Translations under genes and position numbers: made by a program
The notes under the pieces: generated by a model
Seen by the model: only the letters and a program-made list of their open reading frames with translations
Database searches by the model: none
What the model was told of the DNA's origin: nothing
In this document: positions 17,753 through 25,892 of the stretch, in pieces
Numbering within the stretch: the first letter of the stretch is position 1
How the letters are laid out: the number at the start of each line of letters is the position of its first letter
Assembly (NCBI RefSeq): GCF_004087835.1
Contig: NZ_CP035119.1
Location: forward strand, 186,001-250,000
DNA length: 64,000 nucleotides
Origin: Halorussus pelagicus
GTDB taxonomy: Archaea; Halobacteriota; Halobacteria; Halobacteriales; Haladaptataceae
Direction: 5' to 3'

Positions 17753-18973
17753 CTATCCGCGGCCACCGAGTTTCGACAGCGCGGAGAACGCCCGCTTTCG
17801 AACTTCCTCGTCGTCGGTGTCGTCGATGATTTCGTTGAGTCGTCTGCGCGCCCGCTCGCCGCCAACCTTGCCGAGCGTGAACGCCGCCTTGGCGCGCGCA
17901 TCGCTGCTCGCCTCCGTGTCGTCCAACACATCGAGCAGCGCATCCTCGGCCGCTTCGCCGCCGACCTCCGCGATGCTCGTCGCGGCGAACTGCGCGGTCA
18001 TCCCGTCCTTGTCGTCCAGCACCGACGCCAACGCCTCGATGGCCGCCTCGCGGTTGTCGTCGCCCGCGACTCGCCCGAGCAACCACGCCGCGTTCCGACG
18101 TTGGTGGGCCTGCGTGCCCTCTTCGAGAATATCGACCAGCGAGTCCACGACGCTCCGGTGGTCGGTGGCGCTCAACTTCTCGACCATTCGCTCGCGGAGG
18201 TCGTGGCTCTGTTGGCCCGGCGCGTTCGACAGGAGTTCGATGAGCGAGAACACCGCTGCTCGCCGAACCGCCTCGATTTCGTCGGAGAGCAGCGACACCA
18301 ACGCGTCCAGCGGTTTCGCGCTCCCGAAGTTGCCCAGCGAGTTGGCCGCGATTCGCCGAACCGTCTCGCTCTCGTCGTCCAGCAGGTCCAACAGCGCCGA
18401 CAGCGCCTCGTCGCCGCCGATGCGCCCGAGCGAGTCGGCGGACTCCCGACGGACCTCAACGCTCTCGTCGCCCAGTCGCTTCCGAAGTGCGGCGACAGCC
18501 CGCGGGTCCTCGATGCGGCCGAGCGCGCGCGCTGCCCGCGCCCGAACCCGCGGGTCGGGGTCGCCGAGTCGCTTGACCAGCGCCTTCGTCCCGGCCTTGT
18601 TGCCGATGCGCCCGAGAGCGTTGGCCGACGCCATGCGAAGTTCGGGTTGGTCGGCAGAAAGCGTCTCGGCCAGCGCCTCGGCCCGCGCCCACTCGGCGCC
18701 GTCGGTCGGAATCTCCTCACCAGTCAGCGCGGCGACGAGTCGCTCGACGGCGTGGCGCTGGTCGAGCGCGTCGATGGCCGCCGCGCGAACAGCCTCGCTG
18801 TCGTCGTTCTGGACGGCCGTCACCAGCGGGTCCAACACTTCGTGGTCCTCGGCCTCCACCTCGCCGAGGATGTCGGCCGCGCGCCGACGGACCGGCTCGC
18901 TGTTGCTCTTGGCCAACAGCGAGGTGAGTTGGTCCACATCGCCCGTCTTCTCCAGTTCGAACAGCGAAGTCAC
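17753..18973 (-). CDS. HEAT/PBS-lyase repeat protein
   Basis: 406 residues made almost entirely of 30-32-residue HEAT repeats, at least ten, with the pattern VRRRAADILGxx, VRAAAIDAL, LRMASANALGRIGN, VRARAARALGRIED, VRRESADSLGRIGG, VRRIAANSLGNFG, VRRAAVFSLIELL, RNAAWLLGRVAG. Schlesner and colleagues described a HEAT_PBS protein encoded beside cheF in Halobacterium that interacts with CheF and Che proteins; location next to transducer and CheF here suggests the same. I chose GTG at 18973 (VTSLFELEKTGD) because upstream residues are arginine-rich and unlike a haloarchaeal protein. Confidence 0.85.
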   Translation of the reverse strand: MTSLFELEKTGDVDQLTSLLAKSNSEPVRRRAADILGEVEAEDHEVLDPLVTAVQNDDSEAVRAAAIDALDQRHAVERLVAALTGEEIPTDGAEWARAEALAETLSADQPELRMASANALGRIGNKAGTKALVKRLGDPDPRVRARAARALGRIEDPRAVAALRKRLGDESVEVRRESADSLGRIGGDEALSALLDLLDDESETVRRIAANSLGNFGSAKPLDALVSLLSDEIEAVRRAAVFSLIELLSNAPGQQSHDLRERMVEKLSATDHRSVVDSLVDILEEGTQAHQRRNAAWLLGRVAGDDNREAAIEALASVLDDKDGMTAQFAATSIAEVGGEAAEDALLDVLDDTEASSDARAKAAFTLGKVGGERARRRLNEIIDDTDDEEVRKRAFSALSKLGGRG

Positions 18974-19058
18974 GACTGTTCGAAAGAGTCGCGCCGAGAA
19001 AAAACGTGGTGTTACGCGGTCGAAACGGAGAGGAAGGTCAGTTTGCGAGCGATGCGGC

Positions 19059-19640
19059 TTAGACCGTGACTGCGCTCTCTTGGGAGAGCGACTGCGGCAC
19101 GTTGGCACGGTACTGAGTCACAGCGCCGTACTGGGTGGTGAGCTTGAGTTTGACCTCTTCGCCCTCACCGAGTGCGCTGGAAATCTTGGTAGCGTTCATC
19201 GAGACCTTGAACCGGTCGTCCTGCGTGTTGAGGACCGGCGAGGAGCCGTCGGGGTCCTTGATGGGACTGACCGAGAAGCTGCTGTCGTCCGCAGTCTCGT
19301 TGTACGTCAGCGTCTTGGCTTCCTCTGGCCCGATCCACTCGATGGTGGCCGCCGAGAGGTTGATGTCGTCCGACCCGGAGCCACGCATGACCGTCAGGTT
19401 AACCTGTTCGACTTCCTCGTTACCGACGACGCCGAACGCACTGACGACCTGCACGCGGTTCGAGACCTGTGCACTACTCTCCTGACCAGTCTGCTCGGAT
19501 TTGGTCTGGAGGAACCCAGCCGTGTTGATGAGCACGCCCGCTGCGATTGCTGCGACGAGCACCATCGCGATGAACACGATGAGCGTACCGATACCGACCT
19601 GACCTCTGTCAGTTAGCCGCTCTTTGATTTTCTCTTTCAT
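19059..19640 (-). CDS. arlB: Archaellin (type IV pilin-like filament protein)
   Basis: 193 residues. Class III signal peptide [13 protein letters not shown] with prepilin-peptidase cleavage expected after Gly13, before [19 protein letters not shown], the hydrophobic N-terminal helix that forms the filament core. The surface domain has four N-glycosylation sequons (NLT, NLS, NET, NAT), so it is a likely substrate of the AglB pathway and of the glycan genes in this window. Only one archaellin gene is seen. Its stop and the HEAT gene start are 85 bp apart on the same strand. The promoter carries two palindromes, listed separately. No archaeal prepilin peptidase gene is in the window. Confidence 0.96.
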   Translation of the reverse strand: MKEKIKERLTDRGQVGIGTLIVFIAMVLVAAIAAGVLINTAGFLQTKSEQTGQESSAQVSNRVQVVSAFGVVGNEEVEQVNLTVMRGSGSDDINLSAATIEWIGPEEAKTLTYNETADDSSFSVSPIKDPDGSSPVLNTQDDRFKVSMNATKISSALGEGEEVKLKLTTQYGAVTQYRANVPQSLSQESAVTV

Positions 19641-19661
19641 TGTTTCACGTCCTGTCCGAAC

Positions 19662-19678
19662 GTCAATGTGACATTGAC
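19662..19678. promoter_or_regulatory. 17-bp perfect palindrome in the archaellin 5' leader
   Basis: GTCAATGT-G-ACATTGAC, perfect 8-bp arms around one base. It lies between the TATA box (near 19709-19720) and the ATG at 19640, so it is within or at the start of the mRNA leader of about 45-50 nt. It could be a repressor operator or an RNA hairpin next to the ribosome binding region. Confidence 0.55.
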
Positions 19679-19708
19679 TACGGACTCTATGCGGAACGAA
19701 ACGAAGCT

Positions 19709-19748
19709 CCGTAATAAATCTACGGCCTCGATTATCAGTCCTGATATT
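19709..19748 (-). promoter_or_regulatory. Archaellin promoter: TATA box plus upstream palindrome
   Basis: Minus strand: ATATCA-GGAC-TGATAA (19748-19733), 12 bp, then GATTTATTACGG (19720-19709) as TATA box. The palindrome (plus strand TATCAG-TC-CTGATA inside) sits where BRE-adjacent activators bind in haloarchaea. The same arrangement is found before arlCE and cheY. Confidence 0.65.
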
Positions 19749-19832
19749 AGGTAGGCGGACAGTAACGAAATACGATACGTGACCTCTCAGGCGGTAAAGC
19801 CCTGCAAATATCGGACATTCTCCCGTCGTGAC

Positions 19833-20114
19833 TCATTCGTCGCCGGTGATACTGTAGATGACGAACAGATAGCCGATAGTGGTGATAAGATAGTTGACCG
19901 ACAGCAGCATTCGGGTCTGTTCGAAGCGAGTCACGAAGGCACTCACAGTCGTCGCTATCGCGGCGGCGACGATGAGCGTAAACCCTATCGAGAGATGGAA
20001 CATCGCCTGTCTGGAGGTCCGACTATACGCGCGGACCGCGATTCCGACCATCGAGAGACCGGCAGTTGCCAACGTGGCGCTGAACACGACGTACAGCAGT
20101 TCTATCGTTTGCAT
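19833..20114 (-). CDS. Small three-helix membrane protein, DUF7521-like
   Basis: 93 residues with three hydrophobic helices (about 5-27, 38-60 and 70-90) and an acidic end (SITGDE). Resembles the haloarchaeal DUF7521 family, often next to small HTH genes; here the HTH gene lies 88 bp upstream on the same strand, so the pair may be an operon in which the membrane protein modulates the regulator. Function unknown. Confidence 0.65.
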   Translation of the reverse strand: MQTIELLYVVFSATLATAGLSMVGIAVRAYSRTSRQAMFHLSIGFTLIVAAAIATTVSAFVTRFEQTRMLLSVNYLITTIGYLFVIYSITGDE

Positions 20115-20202
20115 GGTTTTCCTGAGCTGAGAGGCCGCCCGTCCGCGAGCGGGAACCGAATCGCCGACGGACGCCGCCGGGGTTCTCCGGAATCGATTCG
20201 GT

Positions 20203-20541
20203 TCATTCTGCTTTCAGGTCGCGCCACACGTCTGCCAGCGAGTTGTCCACGTCCGGGCGGTCATCGACGGACACGTCGATGTTCTTTTCCTCGAAGGTGA
20301 ACTCGAGCGCGTCCACGTTGCGTCGGTACACTTTGGTGCGCCGCCCCTCGTCGGAAAACTCCCTGCCCGACAGTTCGAGCAGGTCAACCTCGGTGAGTTC
20401 CTCGATACGGCGATAGCTCGTCGCTATCGGGATTTCGAGTTCGTCACTCAACTCCTGAGCCGACATCGGCTCGTTCGTGGCGCGGAGTATCTCGGCGTTG
20501 TACTTGTTGCCGAGCACTCGGAGCAGTTCCACGGCCTCCAT
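20203..20541 (-). CDS. ArsR-type winged-helix regulator, candidate motility regulator
   Basis: 112 residues. N-terminal winged helix: LLRVLGNKYNAEILRATNE, SAQELSDELEIPIATSYRRI as helix-turn-helix, LLELSGREFSDEGRRTKVYRRN as wing; acidic C-terminal tail. ATG at 20541 preferred over TTG at 20544. TTTTTAACC on the minus strand (about 20566-20575) is the TATA box, so the mRNA is probably leaderless. TTATCG-CGTT-TGAAAA at 20545-20560 sits between TATA box and start, the position of a repressor site, and matches the element upstream of the transducer promoter in 13 of 16 bases. It lies between arlB and cheW. Confidence 0.85.
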   Translation of the reverse strand: MEAVELLRVLGNKYNAEILRATNEPMSAQELSDELEIPIATSYRRIEELTEVDLLELSGREFSDEGRRTKVYRRNVDALEFTFEEKNIDVSVDDRPDVDNSLADVWRDLKAE

Positions 20542-20544
20542 CAA

Positions 20545-20560
20545 TTATCGCGTTTGAAAA
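20545..20560. promoter_or_regulatory. Possible autoregulatory site in the HTH gene core promoter
   Basis: Plus strand TTATCG-CGTT-TGAAAA, immediately upstream of the ATG at 20541 (minus) and downstream of its TATA box. A protein bound here would block transcription. See the finding on the shared motility motif. Confidence 0.45.
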
Positions 20561-20653
20561 CACGGGTTAAAAAGGTACCGTAGCCGACCCATCAGCGGGA
20601 CCAAACTGGTCGGCGTCGGAACAGTAAAGTAGTATCCGCGGGACCCTCCGAAC

Positions 20654-21073
20654 ATGCCAGAGACAGTCGGCGACGTTCAGGTCCTCGAATTCCGTCTGGA
20701 GGACCGGAAATACTGCATCGACATCGCCCATGTGGACGAGATCGTGGACAAGGACGAACTGACACCACTTCCGAACTCCGACCCTCGTGTCGAAGGGGTG
20801 ATGGACCTCCGGGGTATCACGACGACGATCATCAACCCCAAGCGGGTGCTCGACCTCGAAGAGACCGAGACCGGCGAGCGCGTCGTCGTCCTCGAAAGCG
20901 ACGACGGCGACGAGGACGGAAGCGTCGGGTGGCTCATCGACGCGGTGAATCAGGTCGTCAGCATCGACACCGACGACGTGGACGAGAGCGTCGAAAGCGG
21001 CTCGGTCCGGGGAATCATCCGGCAGGACGACGACTTCGTGGTCTGGGTCAAGCCCGAAGAGATCAACAACTGA
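20654..21073 (+). CDS. cheW: Chemotaxis coupling protein CheW (copy 1)
   Basis: 139 residues, a single CheW/SH3-like domain: VLEFRLEDRKYCIDIAHVDEIV, VEGVMDLRGITTTIINPKRVL (the conserved DLRG-x5-IN/D motif) and RGIIRQDDDFVVWVKPEE. It couples transducers to CheA. It stands alone on the plus strand, divergent from the HTH gene; CAGTAAAGTAG near 20622 may be its TATA box. A second, longer CheW is encoded at 43478. Confidence 0.93.
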   Translation: MPETVGDVQVLEFRLEDRKYCIDIAHVDEIVDKDELTPLPNSDPRVEGVMDLRGITTTIINPKRVLDLEETETGERVVVLESDDGDEDGSVGWLIDAVNQVVSIDTDDVDESVESGSVRGIIRQDDDFVVWVKPEEINN

Positions 21074-21158
21074 GCCGTCGGATTCCGCTCGTCACGTTTT
21101 CTATCGGCCGCGCGTGACAGTTCGGTATTTTCTATCGGTCGCTCGTGACGGACCGACC

Positions 21159-22355
21159 TCACCGGTCACGAGTCACGGTCTCGCCCGGCACGATTCCGAC
21201 GCGCGGCGAGAGTATCGTGCCCGCGTCGAGCGCGACGTTGATACCGGTTTTCGCGTCGTCGCCGACGACGACGCCGAACTTCCGGCGGCCCGTCGAGACG
21301 CGTTCGCCCTTGACAGTGATTTTTACGGGGGCGTCGTCGTGGCGGAGGTTCGCCACGGTCGTCCCCGCGCCGAAGTTCACGTCTCGGCCCAGCACGCTGT
21401 CGCCGACGTAACTGAGGTGGCCGACGGTCGCGCCCGCCATTAGGACGCTGTTTTTTATCTCGACGCCGTGGCCGACCGTTGCGTCCTCGCCGACCAGCGT
21501 CGCACCGCGGACGTAGGCGTTCGGGCCGACGCTCGCGCCCGAGCGAATCAGCGCGGGACCCTCGACGACGACTCCCGAATCCACGGCCGCGCCCTCCTCG
21601 ACCACGACCGCACCCCGGAGGTCGGCGTCCTCGTGGACGGACCCGCGGACGGCGCGGTCGAGGGCGGCGAGTTTCCACTCGTTGGCCTCCAACAGTTCCC
21701 ACGGGCGGCCAACGTCGAGCCAGCGGTCGATTTCGACCGCCGTGACCTCGTGTTCGCGGACGGTGCGCGCCAGCACGTCGGTAATCTCGCGCTCGCCGCG
21801 CTCGCTGGCGGGTACGTCCAGCCACTCGCGGGCCTCCGCGGGGAAGACGTAGGCACCGGTGTTGGCGAGGTCAGTCTGCGGCTCGGCGGGTTTCTCCGTG
21901 ATGTCGGTGACGGAGTCGCCCGCCGTTGAGAGGACCCCGTAGCTCGTCGGGTCCTCGACGCGGTGCGCGCCGACGCTGGGCCCGGCCTCGAAGAGTCGTT
22001 CGACGCCCGCGGGGTCGTAGAGGTTGTCACCGTTCAGCACCGCGAACTCGCCGTCTAGATGCTCGCGGGCCGCGCGCACCGCGTCGGCGGTCCCCGCCTG
22101 CTCGCGCTGGACCGCGTAGGTTACCGGGACGCCCGCGTACTCCTCGCCGAAGTATTCGCGGACCGTCTCGGCCTCGTAGCCGACGACGAGTATCAGTTCG
22201 TCAGCGCCCGCGCTCACCGCCGCGTCCGCGGCGTGGGCGGCCAGCGGTCGGTCGGCAACCGGGAGCATCGGTTTCGGGAGCGACGCCGACAGCGGCCGAA
22301 TTCGGGTGCCCTCACCGGCGGCGAGGACGACTGCCTGAATCTGCTCGGCTGTCAT
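21159..22355 (-). CDS. glmU: Bifunctional sugar-1-phosphate nucleotidyltransferase/acetyltransferase (GlmU type)
   Basis: 398 residues. N-terminal nucleotidyltransferase: AVVLAAGEGTRIRPLSASLPKPMLPV with the Mg/NTP motif, then VLNGDNLYD and DVGRPWELLEAN; C-terminal left-handed beta-helix with repeats such as VGPNAYVRGATLVGEDATVGHG and the GlmU-like KFGVVVGDDAKTGINVALDAGT. In archaea such proteins (Sulfolobus ST0452 type) acetylate GlcN-1-P and uridylylate GlcNAc-1-P. Start at 22355 fits a leaderless transcript: TAACAAAG on the minus strand lies at 22387-22380, about 25 bp upstream. Separated from glmS by a divergent intergenic region. Confidence 0.9.
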   Translation of the reverse strand: MTAEQIQAVVLAAGEGTRIRPLSASLPKPMLPVADRPLAAHAADAAVSAGADELILVVGYEAETVREYFGEEYAGVPVTYAVQREQAGTADAVRAAREHLDGEFAVLNGDNLYDPAGVERLFEAGPSVGAHRVEDPTSYGVLSTAGDSVTDITEKPAEPQTDLANTGAYVFPAEAREWLDVPASERGEREITDVLARTVREHEVTAVEIDRWLDVGRPWELLEANEWKLAALDRAVRGSVHEDADLRGAVVVEEGAAVDSGVVVEGPALIRSGASVGPNAYVRGATLVGEDATVGHGVEIKNSVLMAGATVGHLSYVGDSVLGRDVNFGAGTTVANLRHDDAPVKITVKGERVSTGRRKFGVVVGDDAKTGINVALDAGTILSPRVGIVPGETVTRDR

Positions 22356-22734
22356 TGGAGAGACGTGTCCGGGAGCGAGCTTTGTTACCACCCGCTTGAC
22401 CCGGCGTAAGTGTGAGCTATCGGTCGGATTTCTCGGTCTGTTCTCGGTTCACGCGTCGCCGGACGCTCCTGCGAACGTCGATACGGACGGGAAACCGAGA
22501 CGGTCGTTTCCGGATAAGTGTCGCCTACAGGCCGCGTATCGTTCCCTACCGAGCGGTCAGCGAGCGTATAACAAAGGGGACCGGACGCAATCTGTCGAGT
22601 ATCACCCGCTTCCCGCACGTCGGGGCGGTCAGAACGGTACAATGCCCGATGGAGTAGCCCGGACGAACGATAGGCGCGGATTATGCGGCGGTCGGCGCCG
22701 TCCCGGACGAATATCGCATTACCACGCTCTAACC
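22356..22734. promoter_or_regulatory. Divergent glmU/glmS intergenic region with paired TAACAAAG motifs
   Basis: No convincing gene in about 380 bp. TAACAAAG occurs on the minus strand at 22387-22380 (just before glmU) and on the plus strand at 22569-22576 (in GTATAACAAAGGGG, facing glmS), mirroring the arrangement between the glmM and uronic-acid operons. A second AT-rich element, GAATATCGCATT near 22709-22720, lies about 25 bp before the leader ORF at 22735. Confidence 0.45.
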
Positions 22735-22788
22735 ATGATAATTACCAACGCGAAGCTTGCGACCGAGACGACGGGGGTGTCCCGCTGA
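22735..22788 (+). CDS. Putative 17-residue leader ORF overlapping the glmS start
   Basis: MIITNAKLATETTGVSR, ending in TGATG so that its stop and the glmS ATG share one base. GAATATCGCATT 15-26 bp upstream could be a TATA box for a short or absent leader. In the same frame an upstream ATG at 22642 would give 48 residues. Small coupled leaders appear twice in this window, both before amino-sugar genes. May be chance. Confidence 0.35.
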   Translation: MIITNAKLATETTGVSR

Positions 22789-24611
22789 TGTGTGGCATCA
22801 TCGCGCGAATCGGCGGTGACGACGACAGCGCGGTCGATGAACTGCTCACGGGACTCGAAAATCTGGAGTACCGCGGGTACGACTCGGCCGGGGTGGCCAT
22901 CAAGAACGGCGGCGGTCCGGAGGTGTTCAAGCGCCAAGGCGAAATCTCGCACCTGAAAGACGCCCTCGCTGACGACGTTCCCGAGGGCGGCCTCGGCATC
23001 GGTCACACCCGCTGGAGCACCCACGGACCGCCGAGCGACGCGAACGCCCACCCCCACACCGACTGCACCGGCGAGGTTGCAGTCGTCCACAACGGCATCA
23101 TCGAGAACTACGACGAACTGAAAGCCGAGTTGCAGTCCCGCGGCCACGCTTTCGAGAGCGACACCGACACCGAGGTCATTCCCCACCTCGTGGAAGAGCA
23201 GTTGGCCGAGGGGACCGACCCCGAGACCGCGTTCCGCGAGACCATCGAGAAGCTCTCGGGGAGCTACGCGGTGGCGATGATAACGAAACACGACCACGCG
23301 GTGTACGCCACTCGACGCGGGTCCCCGCTGGTGCTGGGCGTGGACGAGGGCGAATACTTCCTCGCCAGCGACGTGCCCGCGTTTCTCGATTTCACCGACG
23401 ACGTGATATATCTGGACGACGGCGACGTGGTCGTCGTGAACCCCGACGGCCACCGCATCTCGACTACCGAGGGCGAGACGGTCGAACGCTCGGTCCAGAC
23501 GGTCGATTGGGACCCCGAAGACGCCGGAAAGGGCGGTTACGACCACTACATGCTCAAGGAGATTCACGAGCAACCCGCCGCGCTCCGCCAGACCCTCCGC
23601 GGCCGGGCCGACCCCCCAACCGGCGACATCCACCTCGAAGAGTTCCCGGAGGGGACCTTCGCGGGCGTGAACCGGGTCCAGTTCGTCGCCTGCGGGACCT
23701 CCTACCACGCAGGTCTCGTTGGGTCCCAGTTCCTCTCTTCGGGCGGCGTGCCCGCCCAAGCGTTCCTCGCCAGCGAGTACGCGACCGCTCAACCGCCGGT
23801 CGATGAGAACACCCTCGTTGTCGGCGTGACCCAGAGCGGCGAGACCGCCGACACCTTGAGCGCGCTCCGGCGGGCCAACGCCTCCGGCGCGCGAACGCTG
23901 GCGGTGACGAACGTCGTCGGTTCGACTGCGGCCCGCGAGTGCGACGACGCGCTGTTCATCCGGGCCGGGCCGGAGATCGGCGTCGCGGCGACCAAGACCT
24001 TCTCCTCGCAGGTCGTCTCGCTCGCCCTGCTGGCCGAGCGCCTCGTCCGCGACGCGACGGGGTCGCGCACCGACGACGCCCGCGAGCGTCTCGAAGCCCT
24101 CTCGGACCTGCCGGGTCACGTCCAGCAGATTCTCGACTACACGAGCGCCCGCAGAGTCGCCGAAAGCTACCGCGACAGCGAGGCGTACTTCTTCATCGGC
24201 CGGGGCGCGGTCCGACCGGTCGCGCTGGAAGGGGCCTTGAAGTTCAAGGAAATCTCCTACGAACACGCCGAGGGGTTCGCGGCGGGCGAGTTGAAACACG
24301 GCCCGCTCGCGCTCGTCACGCCCGAGACGCCCGTCTTCGCGGTGTTCACCGGCCGCAACGACGAGAAGACGCTGGGCAACGTCAAGGAGGCCGAGGCGCG
24401 GGGCGCGCCCGTGGTCGCGGTCGCCAGCCCCGAGCAGGAGATGGTCCACCAGTACGCCGACGAGGTGCTGACGATTCCCGAGACGCACCCCGACGTGGCG
24501 GGCGTGCTGGCCAACGTCCAGTTGCAACTGCTGTCGTACCACGCCGCCGACCTGCTCGGGCGCGCCATCGACAAGCCGAGAAACCTCGCCAAGAGCGTGA
24601 CCGTCGAGTAG
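22788..24611 (+). CDS. glmS: Glutamine:fructose-6-phosphate aminotransferase (GlmS)
   Basis: 607 residues, standard length. N-terminal Ntn-type glutaminase with nucleophile Cys2 (MCGIIARIGG), YRGYDSAGVA, GHTRWSTHGPPSDANAHPH; then two SIS domains (VACGTSYHAG and TQSGETADT; YFFIGRGAVRPVALEGALK) and the C-terminal ending PRNLAKSVTVE shared by all GlmS. It makes glucosamine-6-P from fructose-6-P and glutamine. Start fixed by Cys2. Divergent from glmU. No glmS ribozyme is expected in archaea and none was seen. Confidence 0.97.
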   Translation: MCGIIARIGGDDDSAVDELLTGLENLEYRGYDSAGVAIKNGGGPEVFKRQGEISHLKDALADDVPEGGLGIGHTRWSTHGPPSDANAHPHTDCTGEVAVVHNGIIENYDELKAELQSRGHAFESDTDTEVIPHLVEEQLAEGTDPETAFRETIEKLSGSYAVAMITKHDHAVYATRRGSPLVLGVDEGEYFLASDVPAFLDFTDDVIYLDDGDVVVVNPDGHRISTTEGETVERSVQTVDWDPEDAGKGGYDHYMLKEIHEQPAALRQTLRGRADPPTGDIHLEEFPEGTFAGVNRVQFVACGTSYHAGLVGSQFLSSGGVPAQAFLASEYATAQPPVDENTLVVGVTQSGETADTLSALRRANASGARTLAVTNVVGSTAARECDDALFIRAGPEIGVAATKTFSSQVVSLALLAERLVRDATGSRTDDARERLEALSDLPGHVQQILDYTSARRVAESYRDSEAYFFIGRGAVRPVALEGALKFKEISYEHAEGFAAGELKHGPLALVTPETPVFAVFTGRNDEKTLGNVKEAEARGAPVVAVASPEQEMVHQYADEVLTIPETHPDVAGVLANVQLQLLSYHAADLLGRAIDKPRNLAKSVTVE

Positions 24612-24689
24612 AAACCGACGATTACCGTGCAGAACGCACCTGAACGGTCGGTCCGATTTACTCACCGACCGCCCGAACGAAGCGACACG

Positions 24690-25637
24690 ATGGGTTCTGT
24701 CGTACTCTCCCTCGACGCCGAACTCGCGTGGGGGTTCCACGACCGCGAGACGATGCCAGAAGACCGGGTGACCACGGCCCGCGAGTCGTGGCTTCGCCTG
24801 CTCGACCTGTTCGACGACCACGGGATTCCGGCGACATGGGCAGTCGTGGGTCACCTGTTCCACGACTCCTGCGACGGCGACCACGAGGCGCATCCGACAC
24901 CCGAAGGGTGGTTCGACCGCGACCCCGGTACGTGGGAGGGCCGCGACGAACAGTGGTACGGCGCGAAGCTAATCGACGCCATCGAGGACGCCGACGCCGA
25001 CCACGAAATCGGCTCCCACACCTACTCGCACGTCGAGATGGGCCACACCACGCGGGAAATCGCGTCGGCGGAGATGCGCGAGTGCGTCGAACTCGCCGAG
25101 GACCGAGGTCTCTCGGTCGATTCGGTCGTCTTCCCGAGAAACTACGTCGGCCACCGCGACGTGCTGGCGGCCTACGGCGTCAAGAGCTACCGGGGAACCC
25201 AACCCCGGCAGTGGTACGACCGCGGCCCGCTCGGGGCGCTGAGCAAGCTACTGGGGTGGCCTACGGGCGCGGTTTCGCCGACGCTGGTCACCCCCGAGGA
25301 GGACGAGTACGGACTGGTCAACATCCCGGCCTCGCTCTATCTGTTCTGCTTCGAGGGCCGACCGCGGGCCGCCGTCGAGCGCGTGACCGACGACCCCGTC
25401 GTCAGCGTGGCCAAGCGCGGCATCGACCGCGCGAGCGCCGAGAACGGCGTGTTCCACATGTGGCTCCATCCGAACAACCTGACCGACGAGCGGGACTTCG
25501 ACCGACTCGACGCTATCCTCTCGTACCTCGCGCAGGTTCGGGACACGACCCCGCTTTCGGTCGAGACGATGGGGTCCATCGCGGCCGACATCAAGGACGA
25601 CGAACCGCTCCCGCGCGAGCCTATCGGCCCGCGCTAA
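24690..25637 (+). CDS. Polysaccharide deacetylase family protein (NodB/CE4 fold)
   Basis: 315 residues. Motif 1 is VLSLDAELAWGFHD, with an Asp in the metal position; motif 2 HTYSHVEMG has the full H-x3-H zinc pair; VFPRNYVGHRDVLAAYG is motif 3. C-terminal HMWLHPNNLTDERDF carries the motif 5 His. It could remove N-acetyl groups from a glycan, matching the amino-sugar theme. ATG at 24690 selected because the fold begins within three residues. It starts 78 bp after glmS and may be co-transcribed. Confidence 0.85.
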   Translation: MGSVVLSLDAELAWGFHDRETMPEDRVTTARESWLRLLDLFDDHGIPATWAVVGHLFHDSCDGDHEAHPTPEGWFDRDPGTWEGRDEQWYGAKLIDAIEDADADHEIGSHTYSHVEMGHTTREIASAEMRECVELAEDRGLSVDSVVFPRNYVGHRDVLAAYGVKSYRGTQPRQWYDRGPLGALSKLLGWPTGAVSPTLVTPEEDEYGLVNIPASLYLFCFEGRPRAAVERVTDDPVVSVAKRGIDRASAENGVFHMWLHPNNLTDERDFDRLDAILSYLAQVRDTTPLSVETMGSIAADIKDDEPLPREPIGPR

Positions 25638-25740
25638 TCGGGCTTTGCCGCGATTCCGGCCGACGATACTGACCGTTTCTCGGCTCGTTCGATTCGACTT
25701 CTGACGGTGGATGACTGAGCGACCGGAGGGAGGGAAAAGA

Positions 25741-25777
25741 GGTTGGGGAGGCGTGAGGCTGACGCGGTGCTGTGCGG
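25741..25777 (-). repeat. Dispersed intergenic repeat, copy 4 (inverted)
   Basis: Read on the minus strand: CCGCACAGCACCGC, then TCAGCCTCACGCCTCCCCAACC. Same core as copies at 52818, 60375 and 62001. It lies in the 419-bp gap between the deacetylase gene (stop 25637) and the tRNA-like gene (26057). The rest of this gap holds the tRNA-end duplication at 25893 and GC-rich hairpins, and no gene. Confidence 0.6.
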
Positions 25778-25892
25778 GGCGGATGCGGTATGATTGGCTC
25801 ACGCCTGAAGCCAGCTCTCCCGACGAAGTTCTATCAGATGGTTCAGGAAGTAGCGAACAGGTGAACTGCTTACCGTCTGTTCGTCGCAAAAG

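Noticed and set aside
22642-22788. 48-residue ORF before glmS as a gene
   Set aside because: Most of it is Arg/Gly-rich and unlike haloarchaeal proteins; only the last 17 residues have a plausible promoter and composition.
22719-24893. 724-codon minus-strand frame opposite glmS
   Set aside because: Shadow of glmS; composition (Val/Arg/Gly, no motifs) is that of an antisense frame.
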